Shown: positions 35,473 through 45,459, counted from the first letter of the stretch. The stretch is 64,000 bases of DNA from CAVTRI01 sp963737075 (GCA_963737075.1 CAVTRI010000001.1:1240001-1304000), one strand, 5' to 3'. Program-made: numbers and translations. Notes: generated by a model from the sequence alone, not told the origin.

Positions 35473-36264
35473 TCACGCCGCCTGGCAGTGCCAGCGCCCC
35501 CTGGCGCCCGTCAGCACCAGGTGCAGGCCGAACGTTGCTGAAAGGGACACGCCCGACAGCGTCTCGCGGATGGGACCCGCCGCCACGACCCGCCCCTCGC
35601 GGAGAAGCAAGACGTGGGTGAAGCGCGGCGGCACCTCCTCGACATGATGGGTGACCATGACGATCGGCGGCGCGGCCTGATCCGCGGCGAGCCCGGCGAG
35701 GCGAGCGACCAGGCGTTCACGGCCGCCCACGTCCAGGCCGGCGCACGGTTCATCCAACAGCAGCAACCGGGGCGAGGACATCAGCGCCCGGGCCAGCAGC
35801 ACTTGCTGGCGTTCCCCATCGGACAGCACGCCGAACGATCGGTCCGCCACGTACTCGAACCCCGCGTCGGCCAGCAGTCGACGCGCCGCCTCCCGTTCCG
35901 CCTCCTCATAGCGGTGCCACCACGGCTCCAGCGCCCCGTGCAACGCCGACACGACGACGTCGGTGGCGGTGATATCCGGTACCAGCTTCTTGACCACCGC
36001 CGTGCTGACCAGGCCGATGTGCTCCCGGAGCCGGCGAACGTCCACCCGGCCCAGTTGGTGGCCGAGGATCTCGACGGTGCCCCGCGTCGGGTGCAGGTAC
36101 CCGGAGGCGAGCTGCAGCAGCGTTGTCTTGCCGGAACCGTTCGGGCCCAGCACCACCCACCGCTCGTTGGTCCCCAGTTCCCAGTCGATGCCGTGCAGGA
36201 CGGGTACACCGACCCGGTCGAGGTCGACGGCGCCGAACCGGAGGGCGGGTGCGGGGCTGGTCAC
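35473..36264 (-). CDS. Stand-alone ABC ATP-binding protein (ModF-like)
   Basis: 263 residues with Walker A LGPNGSGKTTLLQLASG, signature LSDGERQQVLLARAL, Walker B LLLLDEPCAGLD and switch VTHHVEEVPP. No permease is adjacent. The sequence around the signature, and ADRSFGVLSDGERQQ, resemble soluble ModF/YbbA-like or YlmA-type proteins rather than import components. The start may be GTG 36264 or TTG 36324; the region between is Pro/Gly-rich. Divergent from argS. Confidence 0.82.
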   Translation of the reverse strand: MTSPAPALRFGAVDLDRVGVPVLHGIDWELGTNERWVVLGPNGSGKTTLLQLASGYLHPTRGTVEILGHQLGRVDVRRLREHIGLVSTAVVKKLVPDITATDVVVSALHGALEPWWHRYEEAEREAARRLLADAGFEYVADRSFGVLSDGERQQVLLARALMSSPRLLLLDEPCAGLDVGGRERLVARLAGLAADQAAPPIVMVTHHVEEVPPRFTHVLLLREGRVVAAGPIRETLSGVSLSATFGLHLVLTGARGRWHCQAA

Positions 36265-36365
36265 AGAAACGCCCGAGGGTAGCGGCAGCCAGCCCGTATC
36301 GCCCAGCTGCCCGCCTGCCGGCAACGCGTTCGCCTTTCCCCTGTGCTTCCTGGGACGATGGAGCG

Positions 36366-38102
36366 ATGGCCGGACTGCTCCGAACGCTGCAGGACCGCCT
36401 CCAGCCCGCCTTCGACGCCCTCGAGCCCGGTGCCGACCCGGTGCTGCGTCCCTCGGGGCGGCCCGGTGTCGACGTGCAGGCCAACGGGGCGCTTGGGCTG
36501 GCCAAGCGGACCGGGCAGGCGCCCGCGGAGGTGGCAGCCAAGGTCGTCGCCACCGCCGACCTGGCCGGGGTGGCGACCGCCGAGGTGGCGCCCCAGGGAT
36601 TCGTCAACCTGGTGCTCGACGACGCCTGGCTGGCCGAGCAGCTTGCCGCCCTTGCCGTCGATCCCCGCCTCGGAGTCCCCTTGGTCGAGCGGTGCCGGAC
36701 CGTTGTGGTCGACTACTCGGGGCCGAATGTCGCCAAGGAGATGCACGCCGGCCACCTCCGGACGACGATCATCGGTGACGCCCTCTGCCGCATGCTCGGT
36801 TTCGCCGGCCACACCGTCATCCGGGAAAACCACATCGGCGACTGGGGCACACCGTTCGGCATGCTGATCGAGCACCTGCTGGACATCGGCGAACAGGAGG
36901 CCGCCCACGAGCTGTCGGTGGGTGACCTCGACGGGTTCTACAAGCAGGCGAGGGAGGCGTTCGAGGAGTCGGAGGCGTTCAGGGAGCGCAGCCGACGACG
37001 GGTGGTGCTGCTGCAGTCGGGCGATCCCGAGACGCTGCGCCTCTGGCGCGTCCTGGTCGACCAGAGCGTCGCCTACTTCAGCGAGGTCTACGAACGGCTC
37101 GGGGTGCTGCTCACCCCGGCCGACGTGGTGGGGGAGAGCTTCTACAACGACATGCTGCCAGGCGTGGTCGCCGACCTGGACACGGCCGGTCTGCTGGTCG
37201 AGAGCGACGGGGCGAAGTGCGTGTTCATGGACGGGTTCACCAACCGCGACGGCGATCCGCTGCCGCTGATTGTCCAGAAGGCCGACGGCGGATACAACTA
37301 CGCCACCTTTGACCTGGCGACGGTCCGGGACCGCTTCGGTCGCCTCGGCGCCGACCTCGCCCTGTACGTGGTGGGCGCCCCGCAGGCGCAGCACTTCCAG
37401 ATGTCCTGGGCGGTGGCCCGCCTGGCGCGATGGATCCCTCCTGGTGCGGAGGCCGTGCATGTCGCGTTCGGCAACATGCTGGGCGCGGACCGCAAGATGT
37501 TCCGCACCCGTTCAGGGAACTCGGTGAAGCTGTCCGAGCTGATCGACGAGGCCGTCGAGCGGGCGTCTGCGAAAGTCGCGGAGACGAACCCTTCGCTGCC
37601 GGCCGATGTGCAGGCTGCGGTGGCCCAGGCGGTCGGGGTGGGGGCGCTCAAGTACGCCGACCTGTCGACGGACCGCAACCGGGACTACGTGTTCGACTGG
37701 GACCGCATGCTCGCCTTGCACGGCGACACCGCGCCGTACCTGCAGTACGCGCACGCCCGGATCCGTTCCATCTTCCGGCGGGGATCGATCGACTCCGATT
37801 CGCTGCGGACCGGTACCCCGCGCTTTTCGCGCTGGGAGCCCGCCGAGCGGGCACTTGCGGTCGCGTTGCTCGGCTTCGACAGTGCGGTGTCGTCGGCGCT
37901 CGACACCTACAGCCCGCACAAGCTGTGCGGGTACCTGTTCGAGCTGGCAGGGGCGTTCACGACCTTTTACGAGCAATGCCCGGTCCTCAATGCGCCCTCG
38001 GACGCCGTGCGGAGCGGCCGGCTGTCGCTGTGCCTGGTGACGGCAGACATCTTGTCGGTCGGCCTCTCACTGCTCGGGATTGCGGCGCCCGACCAGATGT
38101 AA
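36366..38102 (+). CDS. argS: Arginyl-tRNA synthetase
   Basis: 578-residue class I synthetase. HIGH motif in KEMHAGHLRTTIIGD near residue 125, KMSK-like KMFRTRSGNSVKLSEL near residue 378, C-terminal anticodon-binding DALR-type region ending LGIAAPDQM. Length and order are normal. ATG 36366 follows a GGAGCG tract. Probably the only argS; no frame break seen. Confidence 0.96.
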   Translation: MAGLLRTLQDRLQPAFDALEPGADPVLRPSGRPGVDVQANGALGLAKRTGQAPAEVAAKVVATADLAGVATAEVAPQGFVNLVLDDAWLAEQLAALAVDPRLGVPLVERCRTVVVDYSGPNVAKEMHAGHLRTTIIGDALCRMLGFAGHTVIRENHIGDWGTPFGMLIEHLLDIGEQEAAHELSVGDLDGFYKQAREAFEESEAFRERSRRRVVLLQSGDPETLRLWRVLVDQSVAYFSEVYERLGVLLTPADVVGESFYNDMLPGVVADLDTAGLLVESDGAKCVFMDGFTNRDGDPLPLIVQKADGGYNYATFDLATVRDRFGRLGADLALYVVGAPQAQHFQMSWAVARLARWIPPGAEAVHVAFGNMLGADRKMFRTRSGNSVKLSELIDEAVERASAKVAETNPSLPADVQAAVAQAVGVGALKYADLSTDRNRDYVFDWDRMLALHGDTAPYLQYAHARIRSIFRRGSIDSDSLRTGTPRFSRWEPAERALAVALLGFDSAVSSALDTYSPHKLCGYLFELAGAFTTFYEQCPVLNAPSDAVRSGRLSLCLVTADILSVGLSLLGIAAPDQM

Positions 38103-38149
38103 ACGCTGCGTCGGCTGGGCCGCGCGCGTCGGGCCGTAGTGTTGCCGCC

Positions 38150-38989
38150 ATGAGCGAGCAAGCAGAAGGACCTCTGGGGGAAAGCATGAGCGCGGTGCGG
38201 GTCGATCGGCGGGGGCCGGTGACGACGGTGGTGCTGTCGAGGCCCGAGGCCCGCAACGCGGTGAACCGCGGAACCCAGGACCTCCTGGCGGAGGCATTCC
38301 GGGCATTCGACGCCGACGAAAGCGCCGCGGTGGCTGTGCTTTGGGGCGACGGCGGCACGTTTTGCTCTGGAGCGGACCTCAAGGCGATCGGCACGCACGA
38401 CGCCAACCGTGTGCGCGACGACGGCGACGGGCCGATGGGCCCGACCCGGATGCGGCTGTCGAAGCCGGTGATCGCGGCGATCAGCGGCTACGCGGTGGCG
38501 GGCGGGCTGGAGCTGGCGTTGTGGTGCGACCTGCGGGTGGCGGAGGCGGACGCGACGCTCGGGGTGTTCTGCCGGCGATGGGGGGTGCCGCTGATCGATG
38601 GCGGTACCGTACGGCTGCCGCGTCTCATCGGGACCAGCCGGGCGCTGGATCTGATGCTGACGGGGCGGCCCGTCGGCGCTGAGGAGGCGCTCTCCATGGG
38701 CCTGGTCAACCGTGTCGTGCCGACGGGGAAGGCGCGGGCGGAGGCGGAGGCCCTGGCCGCCGAGATCGCCGCGTTCCCTCAGACGTGCGTGCGCCACGAC
38801 CGGCTGTCCGCGCTGGAGCAGGACGGTTTGGAGGAAAGCGCAGCGCTGGCGAACGAGTTGACGCACGGGCGGGTGTCGCTCGCCAGTCCGGAGCTGTCGT
38901 CCGGCGTGGCGAACTTCCGGGGCGGCGTCGGCCGGCACGGTCAGTTCGGCGCCGAGCGCGACGCCCGAGCGCGCGGCGTCACGCGGTGA
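38150..38989 (+). CDS. Enoyl-CoA hydratase family protein
   Basis: 279-residue crotonase. GGTFCSGADLKAIG near residue 67 and SGYAVAGGLELALWCDLRV near residue 113. FCRRWGVPLIDGGTVRLPRLIG is typical of the EchA-like 'crotonase/enoyl-CoA hydratase family protein' of actinobacteria. A better ribosome site (CTGGGGGAAAGC) precedes an internal ATG at 38186, so the protein may start 12 residues later. Its end overlaps the convergent thioesterase by 11 bp. Confidence 0.88.
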   Translation: MSEQAEGPLGESMSAVRVDRRGPVTTVVLSRPEARNAVNRGTQDLLAEAFRAFDADESAAVAVLWGDGGTFCSGADLKAIGTHDANRVRDDGDGPMGPTRMRLSKPVIAAISGYAVAGGLELALWCDLRVAEADATLGVFCRRWGVPLIDGGTVRLPRLIGTSRALDLMLTGRPVGAEEALSMGLVNRVVPTGKARAEAEALAAEIAAFPQTCVRHDRLSALEQDGLEESAALANELTHGRVSLASPELSSGVANFRGGVGRHGQFGAERDARARGVTR

Positions 38990-39377
38990 GCGCCGCGAGC
39001 AGCCGGTCGGGAATCGGCCGCTTACCGTTGCCGTCGGTACCCACGCAGACGTACACGGTCCGGGCGGCGGCGACCGGCTGACCGTCGCGCCGGACGGTGA
39101 AGGACAGCGTGAAGCTGGTCCGCCCGACGTCGGTTACCTCCACCGCCACCGCCGCCTGATCGCCGAAGCCGAGCGAGCCGGTCCAGTCGATCTCGGAGTG
39201 GACCAGCTGCAGATCGAAGCCGGCGGCCATCATCTCCGTGTACGGAAAGCCCATATGCGCCTGCCAGGCGGTGAGGGCGTCGTCGAAGTAGGCGAGGTAC
39301 CAGGCGTTGAACACCACACCTTGCCGGTCGACCTCGAGGTAGCGGACGTTGACCGGGTGCTCGAAGGGATCGGCCAT
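38979..39377 (-). CDS. Acyl-CoA thioesterase (4HBT hotdog)
   Basis: 132 residues of the 4-hydroxybenzoyl-CoA thioesterase type. Catalytic Asp region VRYLEVDRQGVVFNAWYLAYFD near residue 11 (Asp 17), then hotdog strand DWTGSLGFGDQAAVAVEV. Same strand as the PP2C gene 9 bp upstream, so likely one transcript. Substrate unknown; YbgC/FcbC-like. Confidence 0.88.
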   Translation of the reverse strand: MADPFEHPVNVRYLEVDRQGVVFNAWYLAYFDDALTAWQAHMGFPYTEMMAAGFDLQLVHSEIDWTGSLGFGDQAAVAVEVTDVGRTSFTLSFTVRRDGQPVAAARTVYVCVGTDGNGKRPIPDRLLAALTA

Positions 39378-39386
39378 GCTCTGAGA

Positions 39387-40196
39387 TCAGGCGGGTCCGG
39401 TGGGAATCACCGCCACCGTCACGTTGTCATCGCCTCCGGCGTTGATGGCGGCGTCCACGAGGTGCCGTGCCACGCCGATCGGACCGGCGTGAGCCGGGGC
39501 GTCCCGTGCGAGCTTGCCGAGGGCGGCCGGCGACTCGAAGTAGTTCCACAATCCGTCGCTGCACACCACCAGCAGCCCGGGCGACTCGATGTCGAGGGAG
39601 GAGATGGTCGGTGGTTGGTCGTCGCCCTCGGTGCCGAGCCACCGGGTGATGATGTGCGCGCCCGGCGCGGTGTACGCCTCGGCCGCGGGCATGCCGGCGG
39701 CGATGGCATCTTCGGCGTAGGAGTCGTCGACCGTCAAACGGTGGTCTTCACTGCCGTCCGCCGCCAGCCAGTAGGCCCGGCTGTCACCGATGTTGGCGAC
39801 GCCTGCCCGTCCCGGCGCCGCGAGCGCGGCGACGAGCGTCGTCGACGGGGAGCCGGGCTGGCTTGCCACTTCGGTGGCGGGCACGGCGGCGACCGCGTTG
39901 CGCGCGGCGTCCAGCGCGGCGGTGAACAGCGCCCCCAGGTCGTCGGACTCCGGCCACGACGTGTCATCGAGGTGGGCCTCGAGAACGGACATCGCGGCCG
40001 CGGCCGCGGCCGTGGCGGCTTCATCGGGGTTCGGCGTGGACGAGACGCCGTCGCATACCACCGCCGCCACCCGGTCGCCTCGAGCTGCCAGGGCGTAGGC
40101 GTCCTCGTTGCGGTGGTGGCGCCGGCCGCGGTCGGAGACCACGGCCGCCAACCCGAGATCCGTTTCGTGGTGGTCACGCCCCCGTTTTCTCGGCAT
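39387..40196 (-). CDS. PP2C-type protein phosphatase
   Basis: 269-residue PPM-family Ser/Thr phosphatase. Metal and catalytic motifs in order: RGRRHHRNEDAYALA near residue 23, AAVVCDGVSSTPN near residue 44, VANIGDSRAYWLA, LLVVCSDGLWNYFE and the C-terminal GGDDNVTVAVIP. It would reverse Ser/Thr phosphorylation by Hanks-type kinases; no kinase is adjacent. Soluble, no membrane helix (unlike PstP). Start ATG 40196. Confidence 0.9.
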   Translation of the reverse strand: MPRKRGRDHHETDLGLAAVVSDRGRRHHRNEDAYALAARGDRVAAVVCDGVSSTPNPDEAATAAAAAAMSVLEAHLDDTSWPESDDLGALFTAALDAARNAVAAVPATEVASQPGSPSTTLVAALAAPGRAGVANIGDSRAYWLAADGSEDHRLTVDDSYAEDAIAAGMPAAEAYTAPGAHIITRWLGTEGDDQPPTISSLDIESPGLLVVCSDGLWNYFESPAALGKLARDAPAHAGPIGVARHLVDAAINAGGDDNVTVAVIPTGPA

Positions 40197-40305
40197 CCTT
40201 GCTCACCGTAGCGGGCGGCGCCGGCGTCAGGGCTCTCACCCGCCGGGGAGGGCTCGCGATTCGGCTGGGTGCCGGGCCGGGCGGCGACGCTTAGGATCCG
40301 CCGGC

Positions 40306-41226
40306 GTGACGCCGCCCCGCATCGCTGTCGGCCCTGAGCCGACCGGGTGGGCAGTGGCCGCGATCGACGCCGCCGGCGGCGTCGCCGTGTCGGTTGACCA
40401 GCCTGCAGATGGGCTGGTGTGGCTGGCCCCGAACGAGATGGGCGGCCTCCGCGAGGTGCTGTCCGCCAGGCCCGAGATCCGTTGGGTGCAGCTCCCGTTC
40501 GCCGGCGTCGAGGTCCCTCATGACGCCGGTCTCCTCGACAACGAGCGGGTGTGGACGTGTGCGAAGGGGTCGTACGCTGAACCTGTCGCCGAGCATGCGC
40601 TGCTGCTCGCTCTGGCCGGGCTGCGCGACTTGCCCCGACGGGTGCGGGCCCGGCGATGGGAGCCCGCTTTCGGCACCAGCCTGTTCGACGAGCCGGTAAC
40701 CATTCTCGGCGGGGGAGGGATCGCGGAGTCGCTGCTGGCGCTGCTGGCGCCGATGCGATGCCCCGTTACCGTGGTTCGCCGTCAGCCCGTTCCGCTGCTC
40801 GGGGCGGCGGCGACGCTGACACCGGACCGTTTGCACGACGCCGTCCGCGGCGCCCTCGTGGTGTTCGTGGCGTTGGCGCTCACGCCCCAGACGCGGGGGA
40901 TCGTCGACGCCGCGATGCTCGAGGCCATGGACGAGCGCGCCTGGCTGGTCAACGTGGCCCGCGGGCCTCACGTCGACACGGCGGCGCTGTTGAGGGCGCT
41001 GCGTTCCCGTCACATCGCAGGGGCGGCTCTCGACGTCACCGACCCCGAACCGCTTCCCGAAGGCCACCCCTTGTGGGACGAGCCCAACTGCATCATCACG
41101 CCTCACACTGCAGACACGTGGGACATGATCCGGCCCCGCCTCGCCCAACGCATCGGTGACAACGTTCGGCGCTTCGCCGCCGGCGAGCCGCTGCTCGGCA
41201 CCGTCGATCCCGCAGCCGGGTACTGA
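40306..41226 (+). CDS. D-isomer specific 2-hydroxyacid dehydrogenase
   Basis: 306 residues. NAD Rossmann VTILGGGGIAESLLALLA near residue 131, catalytic Arg in LVNVARGPHVDTAALL, Glu in DVTDPEPLPEGHPLW and His in ITPHTADTWDM. A reduced N-terminal domain. Substrate unknown. Two bases separate its stop from the GTG of the threonine synthase-like gene, so the pair is co-transcribed. Confidence 0.88.
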   Translation: MTPPRIAVGPEPTGWAVAAIDAAGGVAVSVDQPADGLVWLAPNEMGGLREVLSARPEIRWVQLPFAGVEVPHDAGLLDNERVWTCAKGSYAEPVAEHALLLALAGLRDLPRRVRARRWEPAFGTSLFDEPVTILGGGGIAESLLALLAPMRCPVTVVRRQPVPLLGAAATLTPDRLHDAVRGALVVFVALALTPQTRGIVDAAMLEAMDERAWLVNVARGPHVDTAALLRALRSRHIAGAALDVTDPEPLPEGHPLWDEPNCIITPHTADTWDMIRPRLAQRIGDNVRRFAAGEPLLGTVDPAAGY

Positions 41227-41228
41227 TC

Positions 41229-42329
41229 GTGCCCCCGTCCACGTGGGGGGTGCGCTGCGCCGCCTGCGGAGTCGAGTCCGCTCAGGAGGAGTTCCGCTGG
41301 CGGTGCGAATGCGGCGGTCTGCTCGACATAGAAGCCCCGGCCGCGGACCCGACACCGCGGCCGGACGCCCTCTGGTCGCTGTGGCGTTACCGAGACGCGC
41401 TCCCGCCCCTCGCGCGACGAGGCGCGTTTGCCGTGTCGATGGGAGAGGGCATGACGCCCCTGGTGCCGCTCCAACCCGGGCGCACCACGCACCGGGAGGT
41501 GCTCGGGAAGCTGGATTTCGTGATGCCGACGCTTTCGTTCAAGGACCGTGGAGCCGCGGTGCTGATGTCTGCGGCCGCCGCAGTCGGTGTCCGCCACGTG
41601 GTGGCCGACAGCAGTGGAAATGCCGGCGCGTCGATCGCCGCCTACGCAGCCCGGGCCGGCATCGACGCCGAGGTGTTCGTGCCCGAAGCAGCGCCCGTCG
41701 GGAAGCTCGGCAGCATCCGACGGTTCGGCGCCACGCTCCGGAAGGTACCCGGGGACCGGGCGGCCGCGGCCGCGGCGGCGATCGAGCGGGTGGCCGAAAC
41801 CGGCTGGATGTATGCCAGCCACGCGTGGCAGCCGTTGTTCACCCAGGGAACCAAAACGGTGGCGTTCGAGATCTGGGAGCAGTTGGGGCACCGGGCGCCG
41901 GAGACCGTGGTGGTCCCCGTCGGCAACGGCACCCTTCTGCTGGGCGCCGCGCTGGGTTTTTCGGAACTGCAAGCCGCCGGTCTCGCCGACCGCCTGCCGA
42001 GGCTGGTCGGGGTGCAGGCGGAGCGCTGTGCGCCGCTGATCGGCCGCGAGCCGTGCGGGTCGACCGTGGCCGGCGGGATCGCCGTCGCCGAGCCGCCCCG
42101 CCGCAAACAGATCCTCGAGGCCGTGTCCCGAACCGGCGGGACCCTGATCGCGGCCACCGAGGAGGCGATCGAGCCGGCCCGGCAGCAGTTGGCCGTCGCG
42201 GGCATCGACGTCGAGCTCACGGCGGCGGCAACGTGGGCGGCGTGGGCCGCGTGGCCGGGTGCGCGCGCCGGCCAGGACGAAGGCCAGGTGGTGGTGGTAC
42301 TGACCGGCGCCGGGTCGAAGGGCGGCTGA
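41229..42329 (+). CDS. Threonine synthase-like PLP enzyme with zinc ribbon
   Basis: 366 residues of fold-type II PLP enzyme. A CxxC-x14-CxC zinc ribbon (CAACG, CECGG) at residues 10-30, typical of ThrC-like paralogues, precedes MGEGMTPLVPLQPG and the PLP Lys in LSFKDRGAAVLM near residue 105. SSGNAGAS anchors PLP phosphate. Threonine synthase makes Thr from O-phosphohomoserine; the linkage to a hydroxyacid dehydrogenase is not the usual thr operon, so another role is possible. Convergent with the GH38 gene. Confidence 0.82.
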   Translation: MPPSTWGVRCAACGVESAQEEFRWRCECGGLLDIEAPAADPTPRPDALWSLWRYRDALPPLARRGAFAVSMGEGMTPLVPLQPGRTTHREVLGKLDFVMPTLSFKDRGAAVLMSAAAAVGVRHVVADSSGNAGASIAAYAARAGIDAEVFVPEAAPVGKLGSIRRFGATLRKVPGDRAAAAAAAIERVAETGWMYASHAWQPLFTQGTKTVAFEIWEQLGHRAPETVVVPVGNGTLLLGAALGFSELQAAGLADRLPRLVGVQAERCAPLIGREPCGSTVAGGIAVAEPPRRKQILEAVSRTGGTLIAATEEAIEPARQQLAVAGIDVELTAAATWAAWAAWPGARAGQDEGQVVVVLTGAGSKGG

Positions 42330-42334
42330 GCGCT

Positions 42335-45025
42335 CTACGAACTGGCTGCTGGAGCGCCGTCAGGATCGAGCCGGGCGGTGGCGATCGCCCAGGGACCGAG
42401 CGGCCAACGGCCCGACCAGCGGGCCAGCCGCGCACCTCTCAGGTCGACGAGCCAGCCGTGGCGCTCCTCCACTCGGACCTCGGTGGTCTCATCCGACGGG
42501 TTGAACACCCGGATCTCCAGCCCGCCGTCCACCCGCCGCAAGCTGGACACCTCGGCGCCGGTCACGGCGAGGTGCGAGCCGGCAGGCGGACAGGCGCCTC
42601 CACCAGGCGCGTTCACCACTTCCAATGGGACCCATGCATCATCGGCCAGGCGGTAGCCGTCCATGTCCTCACCGAGCGCGACGGCCCACCGGGCGCGGAT
42701 GGGGCCCACGAGCTGCGGTCCCTCGAGTCGGTACGAAGGCCCCGCCGGGTTGGGCCGGTAGGCGGGTGCCGGCCGGGAGAGCATGCCGGTGGCTCGCAGC
42801 AAGGTGACAGCCAGCTCTGCGCCGTCGTCGACCAACTCGTACTCGAGCAGTCCTTCGTGCGTGACGGTGAGGCCTCCGGCCGCGACCCATCGGCGGCAGG
42901 GAAACGTGGGAAGACCGTGTTCGCCGGGGCCACTCTCTGCGGTCAGCCCCCGCCGGACGACGCCGAACGCGCATTCCGCGCTCGACTCCGAAGCAGCGAA
43001 AGGCAGGGGGAAGTGGACCCGCAGGCGGTGGTCGCGGCTCGGGTTGTCGAAGTGGGTGTCGGCCCGCACGAGCCGTTCTCCGGCGCGCAGCTCAACGTCG
43101 GTGGTCACGAGAACCGGTTGCATCCGGTCCGAGCGGTGTTCGCCGTTCAGCGCCGCCGGCCAGGTGTAATCCCGCTCGATGCGCAGGCGACCGAGCACCG
43201 GCCCCGGGCTCAGACAGGACACCCGCACCCCGTCCGGGCTCGCGATCACCCGGTCCACGGCTGGCGGTGAGTAGTTGTAGGTGTCGCCGGCGTCGCCGCC
43301 GTCGACGAGCCTTCCAAGCCCGGATACGGCCAGATCGGCACGGCGGTCGTGCACGGCGAGCGTGCCGTCCGTCCCGTCGACGGTCACCCGGACGACGCCG
43401 TTGTCGAGCCACGCTTCGCCGGCCGTCACCGGAGGTGGGCCGTCGGCTGGGTGTGTTCGCAGCGCTTTCCATCCGAAGCCGGGCACGTCCCGGGCCAGGA
43501 CGGCCACCTCCCGCCAACCGGCAACGTCGACCCGGACGCGAAGCGGCGCCGTCGCGTGGGCGCCCGCCTGGGCCCAGGCTTCGGCCATGACCGAGGGCAC
43601 GTCGACCCCGCGCCGGCGGGAGCGGTCCATGGTGAGCACCAGCGTGACGCCGTCCGGGCCGGCCGCCAGCGCGGCCTGGGTGGCCTGGCCGCTGGGAAGC
43701 CCACCTTCGGCACCCAGTTCGCCCAGGAGGCGCGCCAGGTCGGCCCCAAGCCCGGCACGCTCGACGACGCGCGGTGGCACCTCGGTCAGCATCTGCACGG
43801 GACCGCCCAAGGCGCCTGTCGGGTCGACGCCGAAAGGCAAGATCGCGGTCACCACTCCTGAACGGGTCACCGCGGTGGGGTTCACCGCTGTTGGGCCGTC
43901 ATCGCCGACCGCCAACGCCGCCAGTTCGAGCGCCCGCCGGGACACGCCATCGGCGAGCTCGGTCGCCTCCGCATAGCGATGCAGAGCGGCCAGACCGACG
44001 TCGTCGGCCGAACAGGCGCAGATCGTGTCGTGGGCCGAGTTCCGGATGACCTCCAGCCACGCCTGCTCGAGCGTCTGCTCTGGCCACAGTTCGGCAGGCA
44101 GCCAGAGGGCTGCCAGGGGCTCCGCCCTTCGCTCGAGAGCCCGTTCGGCGCGCGCAGCTGCGATTTTCACATCAACCCGGTTGGAGGCCACCCCCATCAG
44201 CAGATTGGCTCGGGCGCTGCTGCGCAGCTCGCCGCGCCACTCGGGCAGCTCGTCCGTCGGCGCTTCAGCCAGGTATTCGGCGAGCGATCGAAGGCCGAAC
44301 TCGAACCGTTCCTGCGCCTCGTTGGCCGCGCCCAGCAGGGCCGGAAGGGCCGGCTGAGGTATCTGGTGATCGGTGCCTGCCATCACGAGCAGCGGGTCGG
44401 TGGGGCGCAGCCACGTGGCCAGCTCGTCCTCGTGGGCGGCGACGCGGCGGACGAGATCGCCAGCGTCGCGTGGGAGGTGCGCCCCGTTGGCGTAGCCCAC
44501 CGGCAGATACTCAGCTCGGAGCCGGGAACCGTCGGGCGCTGACCACCAGAACCCGGTACGCCTGACGGCGGCCGGGACACCGCGCCAGACGACGGCGTGC
44601 TCGAAGCCGGCCTGGCGGAGCAGCTGGGGCATCTGGGCGACGTGCCCGAACATGTCCGGCAGGTAGCCCACGGCCATGGCCCCTCCAAAGGCGGCCGCCC
44701 GGCGCAGGCCGAGTTGAAGGTTGCGGACGATGGTTTCCGCGGAGACGCCGAACTCGTCCATCAGCACGTACCACGGGCCCATCGTCAGCCGGCCTTCGTC
44801 GGTGAGGCGCTGCAAGGCGGACACGGCTTTGGGGCGAATCTCGAGGTAGTCGTCGACTACCGCCATCTGGCCGTCGAGCAGGAACCGCGTGTACTCCGGA
44901 TTGGAGTCCATCAGCTCGATGAGATCGTCGAGCAGCACCACCAGGCGTCGCCGGAAGGTCTCGAAGGGGGCGTACCACTCGCGGTCCCAGTGGGTGTGGG
45001 CCACGACGGCGACCGTGCGGGCCAT
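42335..45025 (-). CDS. GH38 alpha-mannosidase
   Basis: 896 residues. The GH38 catalytic domain starts immediately: VVAHTHWDREWYAPFETFR near residue 7, zinc/nucleophile region VGYLPDMFGHVAQMPQLL near residue 118 (the Asp is the nucleophile), VMAGTDHQIPQ near residue 212, and NSAHDTICACSADDV near residue 338. The C-terminal beta domains contain HPADG-like segments. GH38 enzymes release alpha-mannose; mannosylglycerate hydrolase is another option. No signal peptide, so cytoplasmic. ATG 45025 is chosen over GTG 45031. Confidence 0.92.
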   Translation of the reverse strand: MARTVAVVAHTHWDREWYAPFETFRRRLVVLLDDLIELMDSNPEYTRFLLDGQMAVVDDYLEIRPKAVSALQRLTDEGRLTMGPWYVLMDEFGVSAETIVRNLQLGLRRAAAFGGAMAVGYLPDMFGHVAQMPQLLRQAGFEHAVVWRGVPAAVRRTGFWWSAPDGSRLRAEYLPVGYANGAHLPRDAGDLVRRVAAHEDELATWLRPTDPLLVMAGTDHQIPQPALPALLGAANEAQERFEFGLRSLAEYLAEAPTDELPEWRGELRSSARANLLMGVASNRVDVKIAAARAERALERRAEPLAALWLPAELWPEQTLEQAWLEVIRNSAHDTICACSADDVGLAALHRYAEATELADGVSRRALELAALAVGDDGPTAVNPTAVTRSGVVTAILPFGVDPTGALGGPVQMLTEVPPRVVERAGLGADLARLLGELGAEGGLPSGQATQAALAAGPDGVTLVLTMDRSRRRGVDVPSVMAEAWAQAGAHATAPLRVRVDVAGWREVAVLARDVPGFGWKALRTHPADGPPPVTAGEAWLDNGVVRVTVDGTDGTLAVHDRRADLAVSGLGRLVDGGDAGDTYNYSPPAVDRVIASPDGVRVSCLSPGPVLGRLRIERDYTWPAALNGEHRSDRMQPVLVTTDVELRAGERLVRADTHFDNPSRDHRLRVHFPLPFAASESSAECAFGVVRRGLTAESGPGEHGLPTFPCRRWVAAGGLTVTHEGLLEYELVDDGAELAVTLLRATGMLSRPAPAYRPNPAGPSYRLEGPQLVGPIRARWAVALGEDMDGYRLADDAWVPLEVVNAPGGGACPPAGSHLAVTGAEVSSLRRVDGGLEIRVFNPSDETTEVRVEERHGWLVDLRGARLARWSGRWPLGPWAIATARLDPDGAPAASS

Positions 45026-45241
45026 AGGCACCGACCCTAGAGGGCTGGGCGCCGGGTGGAGCGGTCGCGCGCCAACCTTTGCGGAGTGCCGATCGCGCGC
45101 GAACCCCTCCGGGGGCTGCGCCGCGTGCTACCGTTTTGGACCTGAGGGCGCAGCATCGGCTTCGAGCAGTTCCCTCCCGGCTGCGGCCGGAGGCCGCCGG
45201 GCACTAGAGGCCCGTTCCGGCCAGGAAAGGAGGGATTGCTT

Positions 45242-45445
45242 GTGGCGACCGGAACAGTGAAGTGGTTCAACTCGGAGAAGGGATACGGCTTCATTTCCCA
45301 GGAAAGCGGACCTGACGTGTTTGTTCACTTCAGCGCCATTCAGGGAAATGGGTACCGCAACCTGGAGGAGAACGAGCAGGTCGAGTTCGAAGTGAACGAG
45401 GGCCCGAAAGGGCTCCAGGCCTCAAACGTCAAGCGCCTCGGCTGA
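45242..45445 (+). CDS. cspA: Cold-shock protein
   Basis: 67-residue CSD protein. RNP1 KGYGFI and RNP2 VFVHFSAI are intact. It binds single-stranded nucleic acid and acts as RNA chaperone. GTG 45242 is preceded at 8 bp by the strong AAAGGAGGG ribosome site. The roughly 200-bp gap to the GH38 start gives room for a long leader, common in csp genes. A 9-bp-stem hairpin follows the stop. Confidence 0.96.
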   Translation: MATGTVKWFNSEKGYGFISQESGPDVFVHFSAIQGNGYRNLEENEQVEFEVNEGPKGLQASNVKRLG

Positions 45446-45459
45446 GGATCGCCGCCAAT

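Noticed and set aside
45204..45216. GGGCACTAG before csp, like a MITE-like end
   Set aside because: No inverted inner arm or second end is present; chance match of nine bases.
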